From positions 1,488,001 to 1,552,000 of the forward strand of contig NZ_CP043342.1 of the NCBI RefSeq assembly GCF_003594935.2: 64,000 bases of DNA, given 5' to 3'. Within the stretch, counting starts at the first letter, position 1. Each line of letters opens with the position of its first letter. The stretch comes from Enterobacter huaxiensis (GTDB lineage: Bacteria > Pseudomonadota > Gammaproteobacteria > Enterobacterales > Enterobacteriaceae). The position numbers and the translations under genes were made by a program. The notes below the pieces were generated by a model. That model searched no databases and was not told the origin of the DNA. It worked only from the letters and a program-made list of their open reading frames with translations. Shown one piece after another: positions 1 through 8,970 of this stretch.

Positions 1-206
1 TCGTGGTACATCGCAAGCAGGGCAATGCGCTCTGGGTTGACCTGACCGTTGAATTTGCGGTTTTTAATGGCGGCCAGCGCGTGAGCGACCATCGCAACCT
101 GCAGACTGTGCTCTGACACATTTTCCGTGCGGACATTGCGCATCAGCGGCCAGCGGTTAATGAGCTTCAGGCGGGAGAGGTGGGCAAAGAAATGACTCTG
201 ACTCAT
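1..206 (-). CDS. yfbR: 5'-deoxynucleotidase YfbR, N-terminal part (cut by window edge)
   Basis: Only the first 68 or so codons are inside the window; the gene runs off the left edge. The visible protein starts [19 protein letters not shown] and includes the segment [17 protein letters not shown], which matches the start of E. coli YfbR, an HD-domain phosphohydrolase that removes phosphate from deoxyribonucleoside 5'-monophosphates and helps salvage thymidylate. The His of SEHS is one of the metal-binding HD residues; the HD pair itself is just at the cut edge (MYH). The start codon is the ATG at 206-204. It lies downstream of alaA on the same strand, separated by about 120 bp containing a REP element. 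Confidence 0.9.
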   Translation of the reverse strand, partial: MSQSHFFAHLSRLKLINRWPLMRNVRTENVSEHSLQVAMVAHALAAIKNRKFNGQVNPERIALLAMYH

Positions 207-280
207 AGGTTACCTTTTGTCTTTACTGCGACAGGCGTTCATTGTGCGGGGAGGGGAGGGAAGATGCAAATCTGAAGATG

Positions 281-313
281 TTGCAGGCCGGGTAAGCGCA
301 GCGCCACCCGGCA
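281..313. repeat. REP-type palindrome between alaA and yfbR
   Basis: An imperfect palindrome with GGCCGGGTAAGCGC on one arm and GCGCCACCCGGC on the other. This is the GCCGGGTGGCGCTGCGCTTACCCGGC type of repetitive extragenic palindrome. Related copies occur at 15934, 15971, 19183, 37879, 39408 and 63245. It lies just after the alaA stop codon, where such elements typically stabilise 3' ends. Confidence 0.85.
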
Positions 314-324
314 GAAAGGCAGCT

Positions 325-1539
325 TTACTGATGATAACCGGAAAGGAAGCGACCGAAGCGGCTGATGGCCATTTCGAGGTCGTCTTCGCGCGGCAGGGTA
401 ACGATACGCACGTGATCCGGCCACGGCCAGTTAAACGCCGTACCCTGAACCAGCAGCACTTTTTCCTGCAGCAGGAAATCAAGCACCATTTTTTGGTCGT
501 CGTGAATATTGAAGCGCTTCGCGTCGATTTTCGGGAACATATACAGCGCGCCGTTCGGCTTCACGCAGGAGACGCCCGGAATATCGTTGATCAATTCCCA
601 CGCGCGGTTGCGCTGTTCGTACAGACGACCACCGGGAACGATGAACTCGCTAATGCTCTGGTAGCCGCCGAGCGCCGTTTGAATCGCATGCTGGGCGGGA
701 ACGTTGGCGCACAGACGCATCGACGCCAGCATCTCGAGCCCTTCAATGTAGCCTTTCGCATGTTTCTTCGGACCGTTCAGCACCATCCAGCCCTGGCGGA
801 AACCGGCTACGCGGTAGGTTTTTGATAACCCGTTAAAGGTCACGGTCAGCAGGTCCGGCGCCAGCGCGGCGATCGAGTGGTGCTGCGCGGCGTCGTACAG
901 GATCTTGTCGTAAATTTCGTCGGCAAAAATGATCAGGTTATGCTGACGAGCAAGCTCCACGATCTCCATCAACAGTTCTTTAGAGTAGACCGCACCCGTT
1001 GGGTTGTTCGGGTTGATGATCACGATCCCGCGCGTGCGCGGCGTGATTTTAGCGCGGATATCGTCTAAATCCGGGAACCAGTCAGCGGACTCGTCGCAAA
1101 GATAGTGCACGGCTTTTCCGCTGGAAAGCGACACGGCCGCCGTCCACAGCGGGTAGTCAGGTGCCGGAACCAGCATTTCGTCGCCGCTGTTCAGCAGGGC
1201 CTGCATCGCCTGGACGATCAGTTCAGAAACGCCGTTACCGATATAGATATCTTCAACGGTAACATCGCGCATCCCGCGCGCCTGGTAGTGCTGCATGATG
1301 GCTTTACGTGCGGAGTAGAGGCCTTTGGAGTCACAATATCCCTGCGCGGTAGGCAGGTTGCGGATCACGTCGACCAGGATCTCATCCGGCGCTTCAAAAC
1401 CAAACGGCGCGGGGTTACCAATGTTAAGTTTCAGAACCTTGTTGCCTTCTTCTTCAAGACGCTTTGCCTCTTTCAGAACCGGGCCACGGATGTCGTAACA
1501 GACGTTGTCTAACTTGCTGGATTTTTCGATAGGGGACAT
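325..1539 (-). CDS. alaA: Glutamate-pyruvate (alanine) aminotransferase AlaA
   Basis: A fold-type I PLP aminotransferase that makes L-alanine from pyruvate with glutamate as amino donor, in the cytoplasm. It is 404 residues, against 405 in E. coli AlaA (YfbQ). The PLP Schiff-base lysine is K240 in GLSKTYRVAGFRQGW. Supporting PLP contacts are N179 in NPNNPTG, D207 and Y210 in FADEIYD. The start ATG at 1539 follows an AAAGG ribosome site and matches the family start MSPIEKSSKLDNVCYDIRGP. A 32-codon ORF with its own ribosome site ends 18 nt upstream (separate entry). In E. coli alaA is controlled by Lrp; no Lrp site was identified here. Confidence 0.96.
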   Translation of the reverse strand: MSPIEKSSKLDNVCYDIRGPVLKEAKRLEEEGNKVLKLNIGNPAPFGFEAPDEILVDVIRNLPTAQGYCDSKGLYSARKAIMQHYQARGMRDVTVEDIYIGNGVSELIVQAMQALLNSGDEMLVPAPDYPLWTAAVSLSSGKAVHYLCDESADWFPDLDDIRAKITPRTRGIVIINPNNPTGAVYSKELLMEIVELARQHNLIIFADEIYDKILYDAAQHHSIAALAPDLLTVTFNGLSKTYRVAGFRQGWMVLNGPKKHAKGYIEGLEMLASMRLCANVPAQHAIQTALGGYQSISEFIVPGGRLYEQRNRAWELINDIPGVSCVKPNGALYMFPKIDAKRFNIHDDQKMVLDFLLQEKVLLVQGTAFNWPWPDHVRIVTLPREDDLEMAISRFGRFLSGYHQ

Positions 1540-1557
1540 GAACCTTTAACCTTTTTG

Positions 1558-1656
1558 CTATGAGTGCCACTCCCTGCCGTGGAAGTCAGCACGGAACAAT
1601 GTACTCCCACCTCGCTTCGTTTTGAAGGGCGTGCAGAGGAAGATTTTGTTCATCAT
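1558..1656 (-). CDS. Candidate 32-residue leader peptide upstream of alaA
   Basis: A short ORF on the alaA strand begins with tandem ATGs (1656 and 1653) preceded by the ribosome-binding sequence CAGGAATTATC. It encodes a 32-residue basic peptide starting MMNKIFLCTPFKTKRGG and ending GREWHS, then TAG. The stop lies 18 nt before the alaA start codon, so it would be co-transcribed. It contains no run of alanine codons, so a classic amino-acid attenuator is not obvious. I do not recognise a named family. The good ribosome site, position and strand are the only evidence; conservation was not tested. Confidence 0.45.
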   Translation of the reverse strand: MMNKIFLCTPFKTKRGGSTLFRADFHGREWHS

Positions 1657-2486
1657 GATAATTCCTGTGTAATCTATTTTGCTGCCTGAGTATTAATTTA
1701 CTGGCCGAAAGCAGTAGAGAGATTGCGGTTATTAGCGCGTTATACTGTTTTTTGTGATTTTAATTGAATTTTATTCTGGTAAAAATAAAAAACGCGCTTT
1801 ACATCGAGCATGACGGGCTGGAAGTTGCGATAAGTGACTTTTCGTAAAATCTGAATGCTGAGCGAGAGGTTGCCCTAATAGCAAACCTGGGTTAAAAGTT
1901 ACTCATGTGAAAATAATGTTAAGTGTTATTAATGAATGTCCTTAATCTAAATTAAAGTTTATTTATTATTAACGACGAAAATGCAACTTTCGTTAATTTT
2001 AATAAAAGGAGTTAGGCGGCTTATCAACGTCGTTAAATCCTCAATATTGCAATAAGACTTATAAATAAAGTGGATTTGGGTTAAGATGTCTTTCAGGAAA
2101 GCAGATGTGAGATACGCTTTTTTTGTATATCTTAACGTGCCTTTCTGATTTAATTGGTTGTTATTGTTAGAATTATCTCTGTCTGGAATGTGAGGGTCCT
2201 CTCTTGCTACGTTGACAGCGCTGCGATCAAGATGGCAGATGACGTTTTTTCCTTTAATGGAATTTACATAAACCTGCAAACATCTAAATATCCTGAACGT
2301 TTAAGAGAATAAAAATAACGTCATGAAACGTGCTTTCTGACTGTTGATATACCGCGGCACAATAACTATCTGTCAGGCAGTCTGCCGGGCCGGGATGCGA
2401 GGGAAACCTTCAGAAGGAATTGCTTAACTGTTACACACAGCTTCAACCCGGGCAGCTCCGCACGAGCAACCTGAAAGTGAAAAGAT
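1657..2486. promoter_or_regulatory. Long AT-rich alaA-lrhA intergenic region
   Basis: About 830 bp without a convincing protein gene separates the divergent alaA and lrhA. It is much richer in A+T than the flanking genes. It must hold the alaA promoter on the right-to-left strand and the lrhA promoter and leader on the other. E. coli lrhA also has an unusually long untranslated leader, so a long 5' UTR is likely here. I could not place hexamers with confidence. The one longer ORF here (1959-2279, minus) has low-complexity composition and no ribosome site. Confidence 0.6.
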
Positions 2487-3425
2487 ATGATAAATGCAAA
2501 TCGTCCGATAATGAATCTCGACCTCGATCTGCTGAGAACGTTTGTTGCGGTCGCCGATCTCAACACTTTTGCAGCAGCTGCTGCCGCCGTTTGCCGTACC
2601 CAGTCCGCCGTTAGCCAACAAATGCAGCGGCTGGAGCAACTGGTCGGTAAAGAGCTATTTGCGCGCCATGGGCGCAATAAGTTATTAACTGAACACGGTA
2701 TCCAGCTTCTGGGTTATGCCAGAAAGATACTTCGCTTTAATGATGAAGCATGTATGTCATTAATGTTTAGCAACCTTCAGGGGGTGCTAACCTTAGGGGC
2801 GTCTGATGAATCAGCGGATACCATATTACCTTTCCTTCTCAACCGGGTTAGTTCGGTTTATCCGAAGCTTGCGCTGGACGTTAGCGTAAAACGGAATGCT
2901 TTTATGGTTGAGATGCTGAAAAATAACGAGGTTGACCTTGTGGTCACGACGCATCGTCCCGGGCAATTTAACTGCCTGACGCTGCGTACCTCGCCAACGC
3001 ACTGGTACTGCGCCGCGGAATACGTGCTGCAAAAAGGTGAGCCGATTCCACTGGTCTTGCTTGACGATCCCAGCCCGTTCCGCGATATGGTGCTGTCGGC
3101 GCTCAACGAGGCCAGCATCCCATGGCGTCTGGCGTACGTGGCCTCGACGCTGCCTGCGGTACGAGCTGCAGTCAAAGCCGGCCTGGGCGTAACGGCTCGC
3201 CCGGTGGAGATGATGAGTCCGGATCTGCGCGTGCTGGGGAAAAGTGATGGTCTTCCTGTGCTTCCGGATACGGAATACCTGCTGTGCCACAACGCATCCA
3301 GCAATAACGAGCTGGCGAAAGTGGTGTTCGAGGCGATGGAAAACTACCATAATCCATGGCAATACGAGCATGTTACTCCCGAAGGGGGGGATGACTCGCT
3401 GCTTGTTGAAGGGGACTTTGAGTGA
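2487..3425 (+). CDS. lrhA: LysR-type transcriptional regulator LrhA
   Basis: A LysR-family regulator of 312 residues, the same length as E. coli LrhA. The N-terminal winged helix-turn-helix spans about residues 10-69 and includes [24 protein letters not shown]; the rest is the effector-binding domain. In E. coli LrhA represses flhDC, the flagellar master operon, as well as type 1 fimbriae and rpoS translation, and activates its own gene. The ATG at 2487 has a weak purine-rich ribosome site (GTGAAAAG) and agrees with the family N-terminus [16 protein letters not shown]. A strong terminator follows at 3469. Unusually for a LysR gene, the divergent neighbour (alaA) is over 800 bp away. Confidence 0.95.
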   Translation: MINANRPIMNLDLDLLRTFVAVADLNTFAAAAAAVCRTQSAVSQQMQRLEQLVGKELFARHGRNKLLTEHGIQLLGYARKILRFNDEACMSLMFSNLQGVLTLGASDESADTILPFLLNRVSSVYPKLALDVSVKRNAFMVEMLKNNEVDLVVTTHRPGQFNCLTLRTSPTHWYCAAEYVLQKGEPIPLVLLDDPSPFRDMVLSALNEASIPWRLAYVASTLPAVRAAVKAGLGVTARPVEMMSPDLRVLGKSDGLPVLPDTEYLLCHNASSNNELAKVVFEAMENYHNPWQYEHVTPEGGDDSLLVEGDFE

Positions 3426-3468
3426 TCAATCCCTCAAAATTCTCGTAACAAATTGTAAGTGTAAAAAA

Positions 3469-3509
3469 GAGCCACTCGCGCGATTTTCGCGTGGAGTGGT
3501 TTTTTTTTG
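3469..3509 (+). terminator. Rho-independent terminator of lrhA
   Basis: A stem with arms CCACTCGCGCG and CGCGTGGAGTGG around a short T-rich loop, followed directly by a run of nine T. An A run precedes the 5' arm. It sits 45 bp after the lrhA stop codon. Confidence 0.9.
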
Positions 3510-4056
3510 CGATAAATAACCCTGTGCAGAGGGTGGTAATGTCAAATAGGCTATATTTATCAATCGAATGAATGCATTTGGTTATTTCGTGAGCTAATGC
3601 CGTCCTCACTTCCTTCCCGCCCCCCTCATGTTAAAAAAACAGGAAATATGTTGCCGTTTTTTTGATTGAATTAACAAAAGCGTGTCTCAGATCAAGAAAA
3701 TACTCCTATTTGGGGGGAGGAATCGTTGGCAAATCCTGTCAAAATAGGAGGGTTATTTTTTTTACTTCCAAAACGGACACGATTCAACAACATGCATTTG
3801 ACGTGAAGTCAGGTACCCACCAGGGTTAAAGGGCATGAAATGTTAATGAGAATCGCTCGATGTCATTTAATGTGAAGAAACCTTTGTTAAAGTTGACAAA
3901 AGGTTATAGAAAGGAGTAAAAAACCCCATCATTTTGCTGTCTATGTCTCATTTCTGACAGTTAGTGTAAGGTTATTTTGTTCCTCCCCATGAATCGATGT
4001 GATGCCTATCTGCCAGCAAGAGCAGTGTCGTCGGTATCACTTTTGATGAGTAAGCA
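3510..4056 (+). promoter_or_regulatory. nuo operon upstream regulatory region
   Basis: About 550 bp separates the lrhA terminator from nuoA, and no gene is visible in it. A good -35-like TTGACA lies at 3893-3898, but the -10 at the right spacing (around 3916, GTAAAA) is poor, so the promoter is not firmly placed. E. coli nuo is likewise expressed from a long upstream region under ArcA, NarL, FNR, IHF and Fis; I could not assign those sites. A stem-loop followed by a T tract lies at 3703-3762 (separate entry). Confidence 0.6.
3703..3762 (+). other. Terminator-like hairpin with T tract in the nuo leader
   Basis: A perfect 9-bp inverted repeat, CTCCTATTT at 3703-3711 and AAATAGGAG at 3742-3750, encloses a second partial stem (AGGAAT with AATCCT). 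It is followed by GGTTATTTTTTTT. The layout resembles an intrinsic terminator or attenuator, about 300 bp before nuoA and 190 bp after the lrhA terminator. Whether transcription crosses it depends on where the nuo start site lies, which I could not fix. Confidence 0.4.
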
Positions 4057-4497
4057 ATGAGTATGTCAACATCCACAGAAGTCATCGCTCATCACTGGGC
4101 ATTCGCAATCTTTCTTATTGTAGCCATTGGCCTGTGCTGCCTGATGTTAGTCGGCGGCTGGTTCCTGGGCGGTCGCGCCCGCGCAAGGCACAAAAACACA
4201 CCTTTCGAATCAGGTATTGATTCCGTAGGTACCGCTCGCTTACGCCTGTCTGCCAAGTTCTACCTGGTAGCCATGTTCTTCGTCATCTTTGACGTGGAAG
4301 CGCTTTACCTCTTCGCATGGTCAACGTCCATTCGCGAAAGTGGTTGGGTGGGCTTTGTCGAGGCCGCAATTTTCATTTTAGTGTTACTGGCCGGTCTGGT
4401 TTATCTGGTGCGTATCGGCGCGCTGGACTGGACACCTGTGCGTTCACGCCGTGAACAGACCAACCCGGAAAACAGTATCTCTAATCGTCAGCAGTAA
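4057..4497 (+). CDS. nuoA: NADH-quinone oxidoreductase subunit A
   Basis: The first gene of the complex I operon. NuoA is a small inner-membrane subunit next to the quinone chamber, at the junction of the peripheral and membrane arms. The 146-residue protein has three hydrophobic segments (about residues 13-36, 66-88 and 97-120). The first loop contains the conserved [10 protein letters not shown], which changes conformation during turnover. The start [16 protein letters not shown] agrees with E. coli NuoA (147 residues). nuoB follows after 15 bp. Confidence 0.98.
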   Translation: MSMSTSTEVIAHHWAFAIFLIVAIGLCCLMLVGGWFLGGRARARHKNTPFESGIDSVGTARLRLSAKFYLVAMFFVIFDVEALYLFAWSTSIRESGWVGFVEAAIFILVLLAGLVYLVRIGALDWTPVRSRREQTNPENSISNRQQ

Positions 4498-4512
4498 CAG
4501 CGAGGCAATAAG

Positions 4513-5187
4513 ATGGATTATACGCTCACCCGCATAGATCCTAACGGTGAGAATGACCGTTACCCCCTGCAAAAACAGGAGATCGTAACCGACCCCCTGG
4601 AGCAAGAAGTCAACAAAAGCGTGTACATGGGCAAGCTCGAGCATGCCATGCACGATATGGTCAACTGGGGTCGTAAGAACTCCATCTGGCCGTACAACTT
4701 TGGGCTTTCTTGCTGCTACGTTGAAATGGTGACGTCATTCACTGCGGTGCATGACGTTGCGCGTTTTGGGGCAGAGGTACTCCGTGCTTCCCCACGTCAG
4801 GCTGACCTGATGGTGGTGGCCGGTACGTGCTTTACCAAGATGGCACCGGTTATTCAGCGTCTTTATGACCAGATGCTGGAGCCTAAATGGGTAATCTCCA
4901 TGGGCGCATGTGCAAACTCTGGCGGTATGTACGACATTTACTCTGTCGTGCAGGGCGTAGATAAGTTCATCCCGGTGGATGTGTACATCCCGGGCTGCCC
5001 GCCGCGTCCGGAAGCTTACATGCAGGCGCTGATGCTGCTGCAGGAGTCTATCGGTAAAGAACGCCGCCCGCTTTCATGGGTTGTTGGCGATCAGGGTGTG
5101 TATCGCGCGAACATGCAGTCCGAGCGCGAGCGTAAACGCGGTGAACGTATTGCCGTCACCAACCTGCGTACGCCTGACGAAATTTAA
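4513..5187 (+). CDS. nuoB: NADH-quinone oxidoreductase subunit B
   Basis: The peripheral-arm subunit carrying iron-sulfur cluster N2, the last electron carrier before quinone. The ligands are visible as the tandem Cys67-Cys68 (GLSCCYVEM), Cys133 (MGACANSGG) and Cys162 (PGCPPRPE). The protein is 224 residues against 220 in E. coli; the four extra residues are near the N terminus, shifting the cysteine numbers by four. An 89-bp gap with a clear stem-loop separates it from nuoCD, unlike the tight spacing elsewhere in the operon. Confidence 0.98.
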   Translation: MDYTLTRIDPNGENDRYPLQKQEIVTDPLEQEVNKSVYMGKLEHAMHDMVNWGRKNSIWPYNFGLSCCYVEMVTSFTAVHDVARFGAEVLRASPRQADLMVVAGTCFTKMAPVIQRLYDQMLEPKWVISMGACANSGGMYDIYSVVQGVDKFIPVDVYIPGCPPRPEAYMQALMLLQESIGKERRPLSWVVGDQGVYRANMQSERERKRGERIAVTNLRTPDEI

Positions 5188-5200
5188 TTTGCGCCTGTGG

Positions 5201-5250
5201 GCCTGGAGACTACCTTCGCATATCACTACTCAAATAGCGCGAAGCCAGGC
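5201..5250 (+). other. Stem-loop in the nuoB-nuoCD gap
   Basis: GCCTGG (5201-5206) pairs with CCAGGC (5245-5250), and CTTCGC (5214-5219) pairs with GCGAAG (5239-5244). On the 3' side the two arms are contiguous, so the structure is a 12-bp stem with one 7-nt bulge on the 5' side and a loop of about 19 nt. No T tract follows, so it is not a simple terminator. It may mark an RNA processing or translation-control point. Confidence 0.5.
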
Positions 5251-5276
5251 TTAACAGTCACCACGGACCATTTGCA

Positions 5277-7079
5277 ATGGTGAACAATATGACCGACTTA
5301 ACCGCGCAAGAAGCCGCCTGGCAGACCCGGGATCATCTCGATGACCCAGTCGTTGGCGAACTGCGCAACCGTTTTGGGCCGGATGCCTTTACTGTTCAGG
5401 CCACCCGCACCGGGGTACCCGTTGTTTGGGTGAAGCGTGAACAATTACTGGAAGTGGTCGATTTCCTTAAGAAATTGCCAAAACCTTACGTCATGCTGTT
5501 TGACTTACACGGCATGGACGAACGTCTGCGTACGCACCGCCAGGGTCTCCCTGCTGCGGATTTTTCCGTTTTCTACCACCTGATCTCAATAGACCGCAAC
5601 ACGGATATCATGCTCAAGGTGGCATTGTCTGAAAACGACATGCATCTGCCGACGATTACCAAACTTTTCCCGAACGCGAACTGGTACGAGCGTGAAACCT
5701 GGGAAATGTTCGGCATGACCTTTGACGGCCACCCGCACCTGACGCGCATCATGATGCCGCAGACCTGGACCGGCCACCCGCTGCGTAAAGACTACCCGGC
5801 ACGTGCTACCGAATTTGACCCGTTTGAGCTGACCAAAGCCAAGCAGGATCTGGAGATGGAAGCGCTGACCTTCAAGCCGGAAGACTGGGGCATGAAGCGC
5901 GGTACTGAAAACGAGGACTTCATGTTCCTCAACCTCGGTCCGAACCACCCGTCTGCGCACGGTGCATTCCGTATCATTCTTCAGCTTGACGGCGAAGAGA
6001 TTGTCGACTGCGTACCTGACATCGGCTACCACCACCGTGGTGCGGAGAAGATGGGCGAGCGTCAGTCCTGGCACAGCTACATTCCGTATACCGACCGTAT
6101 CGAGTACCTCGGCGGCTGCGTAAACGAAATGCCATACGTGCTGGCCGTTGAGAAACTGGCGGGCATCACCACGCCGGATCGCGTCAACGTGATCCGCGTG
6201 ATGCTCTCCGAGCTGTTCCGTATTAACAGCCACCTGCTCTATATCTCCACGTTCATTCAGGACGTCGGCGCGATGACGCCGGTCTTCTTCGCCTTTACCG
6301 ACCGACAGAAAATCTACGATCTGGTGGAAGCGATTACCGGTTTCCGTATGCACCCGGCCTGGTTCCGTATCGGCGGCGTGGCGCACGATCTGCCGCGCGG
6401 CTGGGACCGCCTGCTGCGTGAATTCCTCGACTGGATGCCGAAACGTCTGGCCTCTTACGAGAAAGCCGCCCTGCGCAACACCATCCTGATTGGCCGTTCC
6501 AAAGGCGTTGCTGCCTACGGTGCGAAAGAGGCGCTGGAGTGGGGGACAACGGGTGCTGGCCTGCGTGCAACCGGTATTGATTTCGACGTGCGTAAAGCCC
6601 GTCCTTATTCTGGCTACGAGAACTTCGACTTTGAAGTCCCGGTTGGCGGCGGTGTTTCCGACTGCTATACCCGCGTGATGCTGAAAGTGGAAGAGCTGCG
6701 CCAGAGTCTGCGCATCCTTGAGCAGTGCCTCAATAACATGCCGGAAGGCCCGTTCAAAGCGGATCACCCGCTGACGACGCCGCCGCCGAAAGAGCGCACG
6801 CTGCAACATATCGAAACCCTGATCACCCACTTCCTGCAGGTTTCCTGGGGTCCGGTCATGCCGGCGCAAGAATCCTTCCAGATGATTGAAGCGACCAAGG
6901 GTATCAACAGTTACTACCTGACCAGCGACGGCAGCACCATGAGCTACCGTACCCGTGTGCGTACGCCAAGCTTCGCGCACCTGCAGCAGATCCCAGCCGC
7001 CATTCGCGGCAGTCTGGTCTCCGACCTGATTGTGTATCTGGGTAGTATCGATTTTGTTATGTCAGATGTGGACCGCTAA
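5277..7079 (+). CDS. nuoC: NADH-quinone oxidoreductase fused subunits C and D
   Basis: A natural fusion of NuoC (about residues 1-190, the 30-kDa subunit, with [18 protein letters not shown]) and NuoD (from about residue 210, the 49-kDa subunit). NuoD forms most of the quinone site; HPSAHGAF contains a His of that site. The 600 residues match the enterobacterial NuoCD length. The start ATG at 5277 gives MVNNMTDL; an internal ATG at 5289 (MTDL) is also possible, and both have weak ribosome sites. nuoE begins 2 bp after the stop codon. Confidence 0.98.
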   Translation: MVNNMTDLTAQEAAWQTRDHLDDPVVGELRNRFGPDAFTVQATRTGVPVVWVKREQLLEVVDFLKKLPKPYVMLFDLHGMDERLRTHRQGLPAADFSVFYHLISIDRNTDIMLKVALSENDMHLPTITKLFPNANWYERETWEMFGMTFDGHPHLTRIMMPQTWTGHPLRKDYPARATEFDPFELTKAKQDLEMEALTFKPEDWGMKRGTENEDFMFLNLGPNHPSAHGAFRIILQLDGEEIVDCVPDIGYHHRGAEKMGERQSWHSYIPYTDRIEYLGGCVNEMPYVLAVEKLAGITTPDRVNVIRVMLSELFRINSHLLYISTFIQDVGAMTPVFFAFTDRQKIYDLVEAITGFRMHPAWFRIGGVAHDLPRGWDRLLREFLDWMPKRLASYEKAALRNTILIGRSKGVAAYGAKEALEWGTTGAGLRATGIDFDVRKARPYSGYENFDFEVPVGGGVSDCYTRVMLKVEELRQSLRILEQCLNNMPEGPFKADHPLTTPPPKERTLQHIETLITHFLQVSWGPVMPAQESFQMIEATKGINSYYLTSDGSTMSYRTRVRTPSFAHLQQIPAAIRGSLVSDLIVYLGSIDFVMSDVDR

Positions 7080-7081
7080 TT

Positions 7082-7582
7082 ATGCACGAGAATCAACAAC
7101 CACAGACCGAGGCTTTTGAGCTGAGTGAAGCAGAACGTGCCGCGATTGAGCACGAGATGCACCACTACGAAGACCCGCGTGCGGCGTCCATTGAAGCGCT
7201 GAAAATCGTACAGAAACAGCGTGGCTGGGTGCCGGATGGGGCGATCTATGAGATCGCAAAAGTGCTGGGTATTCCGGCGAGTGACGTAGAAGGCGTAGCC
7301 ACGTTCTACAGCCAGATCTTCCGTCAGCCGGTTGGCCGCCACGTGATCCGCTACTGTGACAGCGTTGTTTGTCACATCACCGGTTACCAGGGCATTCAGG
7401 CAGCGATTGAGCAGAAGCTCAATATCAAGCCGGGCCAGACCACGTTCGATGGACGCTTTACCCTGCTGCCAACCTGCTGCCTGGGTAACTGCGACAAGGG
7501 GCCGACCATGATGATTGATGAGGACACTCACAGCCATCTGACGCCGGAAGCGATTCCTGACCTGCTGGAGCAGTACAAATGA
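7082..7582 (+). CDS. nuoE: NADH-quinone oxidoreductase subunit E
   Basis: A thioredoxin-like subunit of the NADH dehydrogenase module (NuoEFG) that binds the 2Fe-2S cluster N1a. The four ligands are Cys92, Cys97, Cys133 and Cys137, in [11 protein letters not shown] and [13 protein letters not shown]. Its 166 residues equal the E. coli length. The stop codon overlaps the nuoF start by 4 nt (ATGA), implying translational coupling of the partners. Confidence 0.98.
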   Translation: MHENQQPQTEAFELSEAERAAIEHEMHHYEDPRAASIEALKIVQKQRGWVPDGAIYEIAKVLGIPASDVEGVATFYSQIFRQPVGRHVIRYCDSVVCHITGYQGIQAAIEQKLNIKPGQTTFDGRFTLLPTCCLGNCDKGPTMMIDEDTHSHLTPEAIPDLLEQYK

Positions 7583-8916
7583 AAACGGTAATTCGTACTG
7601 CTGAGACGCATCCGCTGACCTGGCGTCTGCGCGATGACAAACAGCCGGTATGGCTTGAAGAATACGAAAGCAAAAACGGCTATGCCGGCGCGCGTAAAGC
7701 CCTGGGCGGCATGGCGCCGGATGACATCGTTAATGCGGTAAAAGACTCCGGCCTGAAAGGGCGCGGCGGTGCGGGCTTCTCCACCGGTCTGAAGTGGAGC
7801 CTGATGCCGAAAGATGAATCCATGAACATCCGTTACCTGCTGTGTAACGCCGATGAAATGGAGCCGGGCACCTATAAAGACCGCCTGCTGATGGAACAGC
7901 TGCCGCACCTGCTGGTGGAAGGCATGCTGATCTCCGCGTTTGCGCTGAAAGCCTACCGTGGCTACATCTTCCTGCGCGGTGAGTACATCGAAGCGGCGGA
8001 AAACCTGCGTCGCGCGATTGCGGAAGCAACCGAAGCGGGCCTGCTTGGGAAAAACATCCTGGGCACCGGCTTTGACTTCGAACTGTTCGTGCACACCGGT
8101 GCAGGGCGTTACATCTGCGGCGAAGAAACCGCGCTGATTAACTCCCTGGAAGGCCGCCGCGCGAACCCGCGTTCCAAGCCACCGTTCCCGGCAAGCTCCG
8201 GCGTGTGGGGTAAACCGACCTGCGTAAACAACGTCGAAACCCTGTGTAACGTTCCGGCGATCCTCGCGAACGGCGTGGAGTGGTATCAGGGTATCTCTTC
8301 AAGCAAAGATGCCGGTACCAAGCTGATGGGCTTCTCCGGCCGCGTGAAGAATCCTGGCGTCTGGGAACTGCCGTTCGGTACCACCGCGCGTGAAATTCTC
8401 GAAGACTACGCGGGCGGCATGCGCGATGGCCTGAAATTCAAAGCCTGGCAGCCGGGCGGGGCAGGGACTGACTTCCTGACCGAAGCCCACCTTGACCTGC
8501 CGATGGAATTCGAAAGCATCGGTAAAGCGGGCAGCCGTCTGGGTACGGCGCTGGCGATGGCCGTCGATCACGAGATCGGCATGGTCTCGCTGGTGCGTAA
8601 CCTGGAAGAGTTCTTCGCTCGCGAGTCCTGCGGCTGGTGTACACCGTGCCGTGACGGTCTGCCGTGGAGCGTGAAGATCCTGCGTGCTATTGAACGTGGC
8701 GAAGGCCAGCCTGGCGATATCGAGACACTTGAGCAACTGTGTCGATTCTTAGGCCCGGGTAAAACCTTCTGCGCCCACGCACCGGGTGCCGTCGAGCCGC
8801 TGCAGAGCGCGATTAAATATTTCCGCGACGAATTCGAAGCAGGCATCAAGCAGCCGTTCAGCAATACCCATTCAATTAATGGTATTCAGCCGAACCTGCT
8901 GAAAGCGCGCTGGTAA
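7579..8916 (+). CDS. nuoF: NADH-quinone oxidoreductase subunit F
   Basis: The NADH-oxidising subunit, holding FMN and the 4Fe-4S cluster N3. The glycine-rich [10 protein letters not shown] at residues 61-70 and [12 protein letters not shown] at 181-192 form the NADH and FMN site. Cluster ligands are Cys351, Cys354, Cys357 (CGWCTPC) and Cys398 (KTFCAHA). The 445 residues match the family. The gap to nuoG holds a UUCG hairpin. Confidence 0.98.
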   Translation: MKTVIRTAETHPLTWRLRDDKQPVWLEEYESKNGYAGARKALGGMAPDDIVNAVKDSGLKGRGGAGFSTGLKWSLMPKDESMNIRYLLCNADEMEPGTYKDRLLMEQLPHLLVEGMLISAFALKAYRGYIFLRGEYIEAAENLRRAIAEATEAGLLGKNILGTGFDFELFVHTGAGRYICGEETALINSLEGRRANPRSKPPFPASSGVWGKPTCVNNVETLCNVPAILANGVEWYQGISSSKDAGTKLMGFSGRVKNPGVWELPFGTTAREILEDYAGGMRDGLKFKAWQPGGAGTDFLTEAHLDLPMEFESIGKAGSRLGTALAMAVDHEIGMVSLVRNLEEFFARESCGWCTPCRDGLPWSVKILRAIERGEGQPGDIETLEQLCRFLGPGKTFCAHAPGAVEPLQSAIKYFRDEFEAGIKQPFSNTHSINGIQPNLLKARW

Positions 8917-8936
8917 AAACAGAATTTTGATTAACG

Positions 8937-8952
8937 CTCGGTTTCGACCGAG
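8937..8952 (+). other. UUCG-tetraloop hairpin before nuoG
   Basis: A perfect 6-bp stem, CTCGGT with ACCGAG, closed by the very stable loop TTCG. It ends 18 nt before the nuoG start and about 6 nt before its ribosome site (GGAAG). No T run follows. It could stabilise the downstream message or shape nuoG initiation. Confidence 0.55.
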
Positions 8953-8970
8953 ACAACTGGAAGCATGCTA

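Noticed and set aside
217-825. A 202-codon plus-strand ORF at the alaA 3' end
   Set aside because: It is antisense to alaA and its start lies in the REP and yfbR upstream region, with no family resemblance.
1959-2279. A 106-codon ORF in the alaA-lrhA gap, minus strand
   Set aside because: Low-complexity Asn/Ile-rich composition in A+T-rich DNA, no ribosome site and no known match.
5277-7079. A possible erroneous fusion of nuoC and nuoD
   Set aside because: The C-D fusion is the normal state in E. coli and related bacteria, so it is not an assembly or frameshift artefact.
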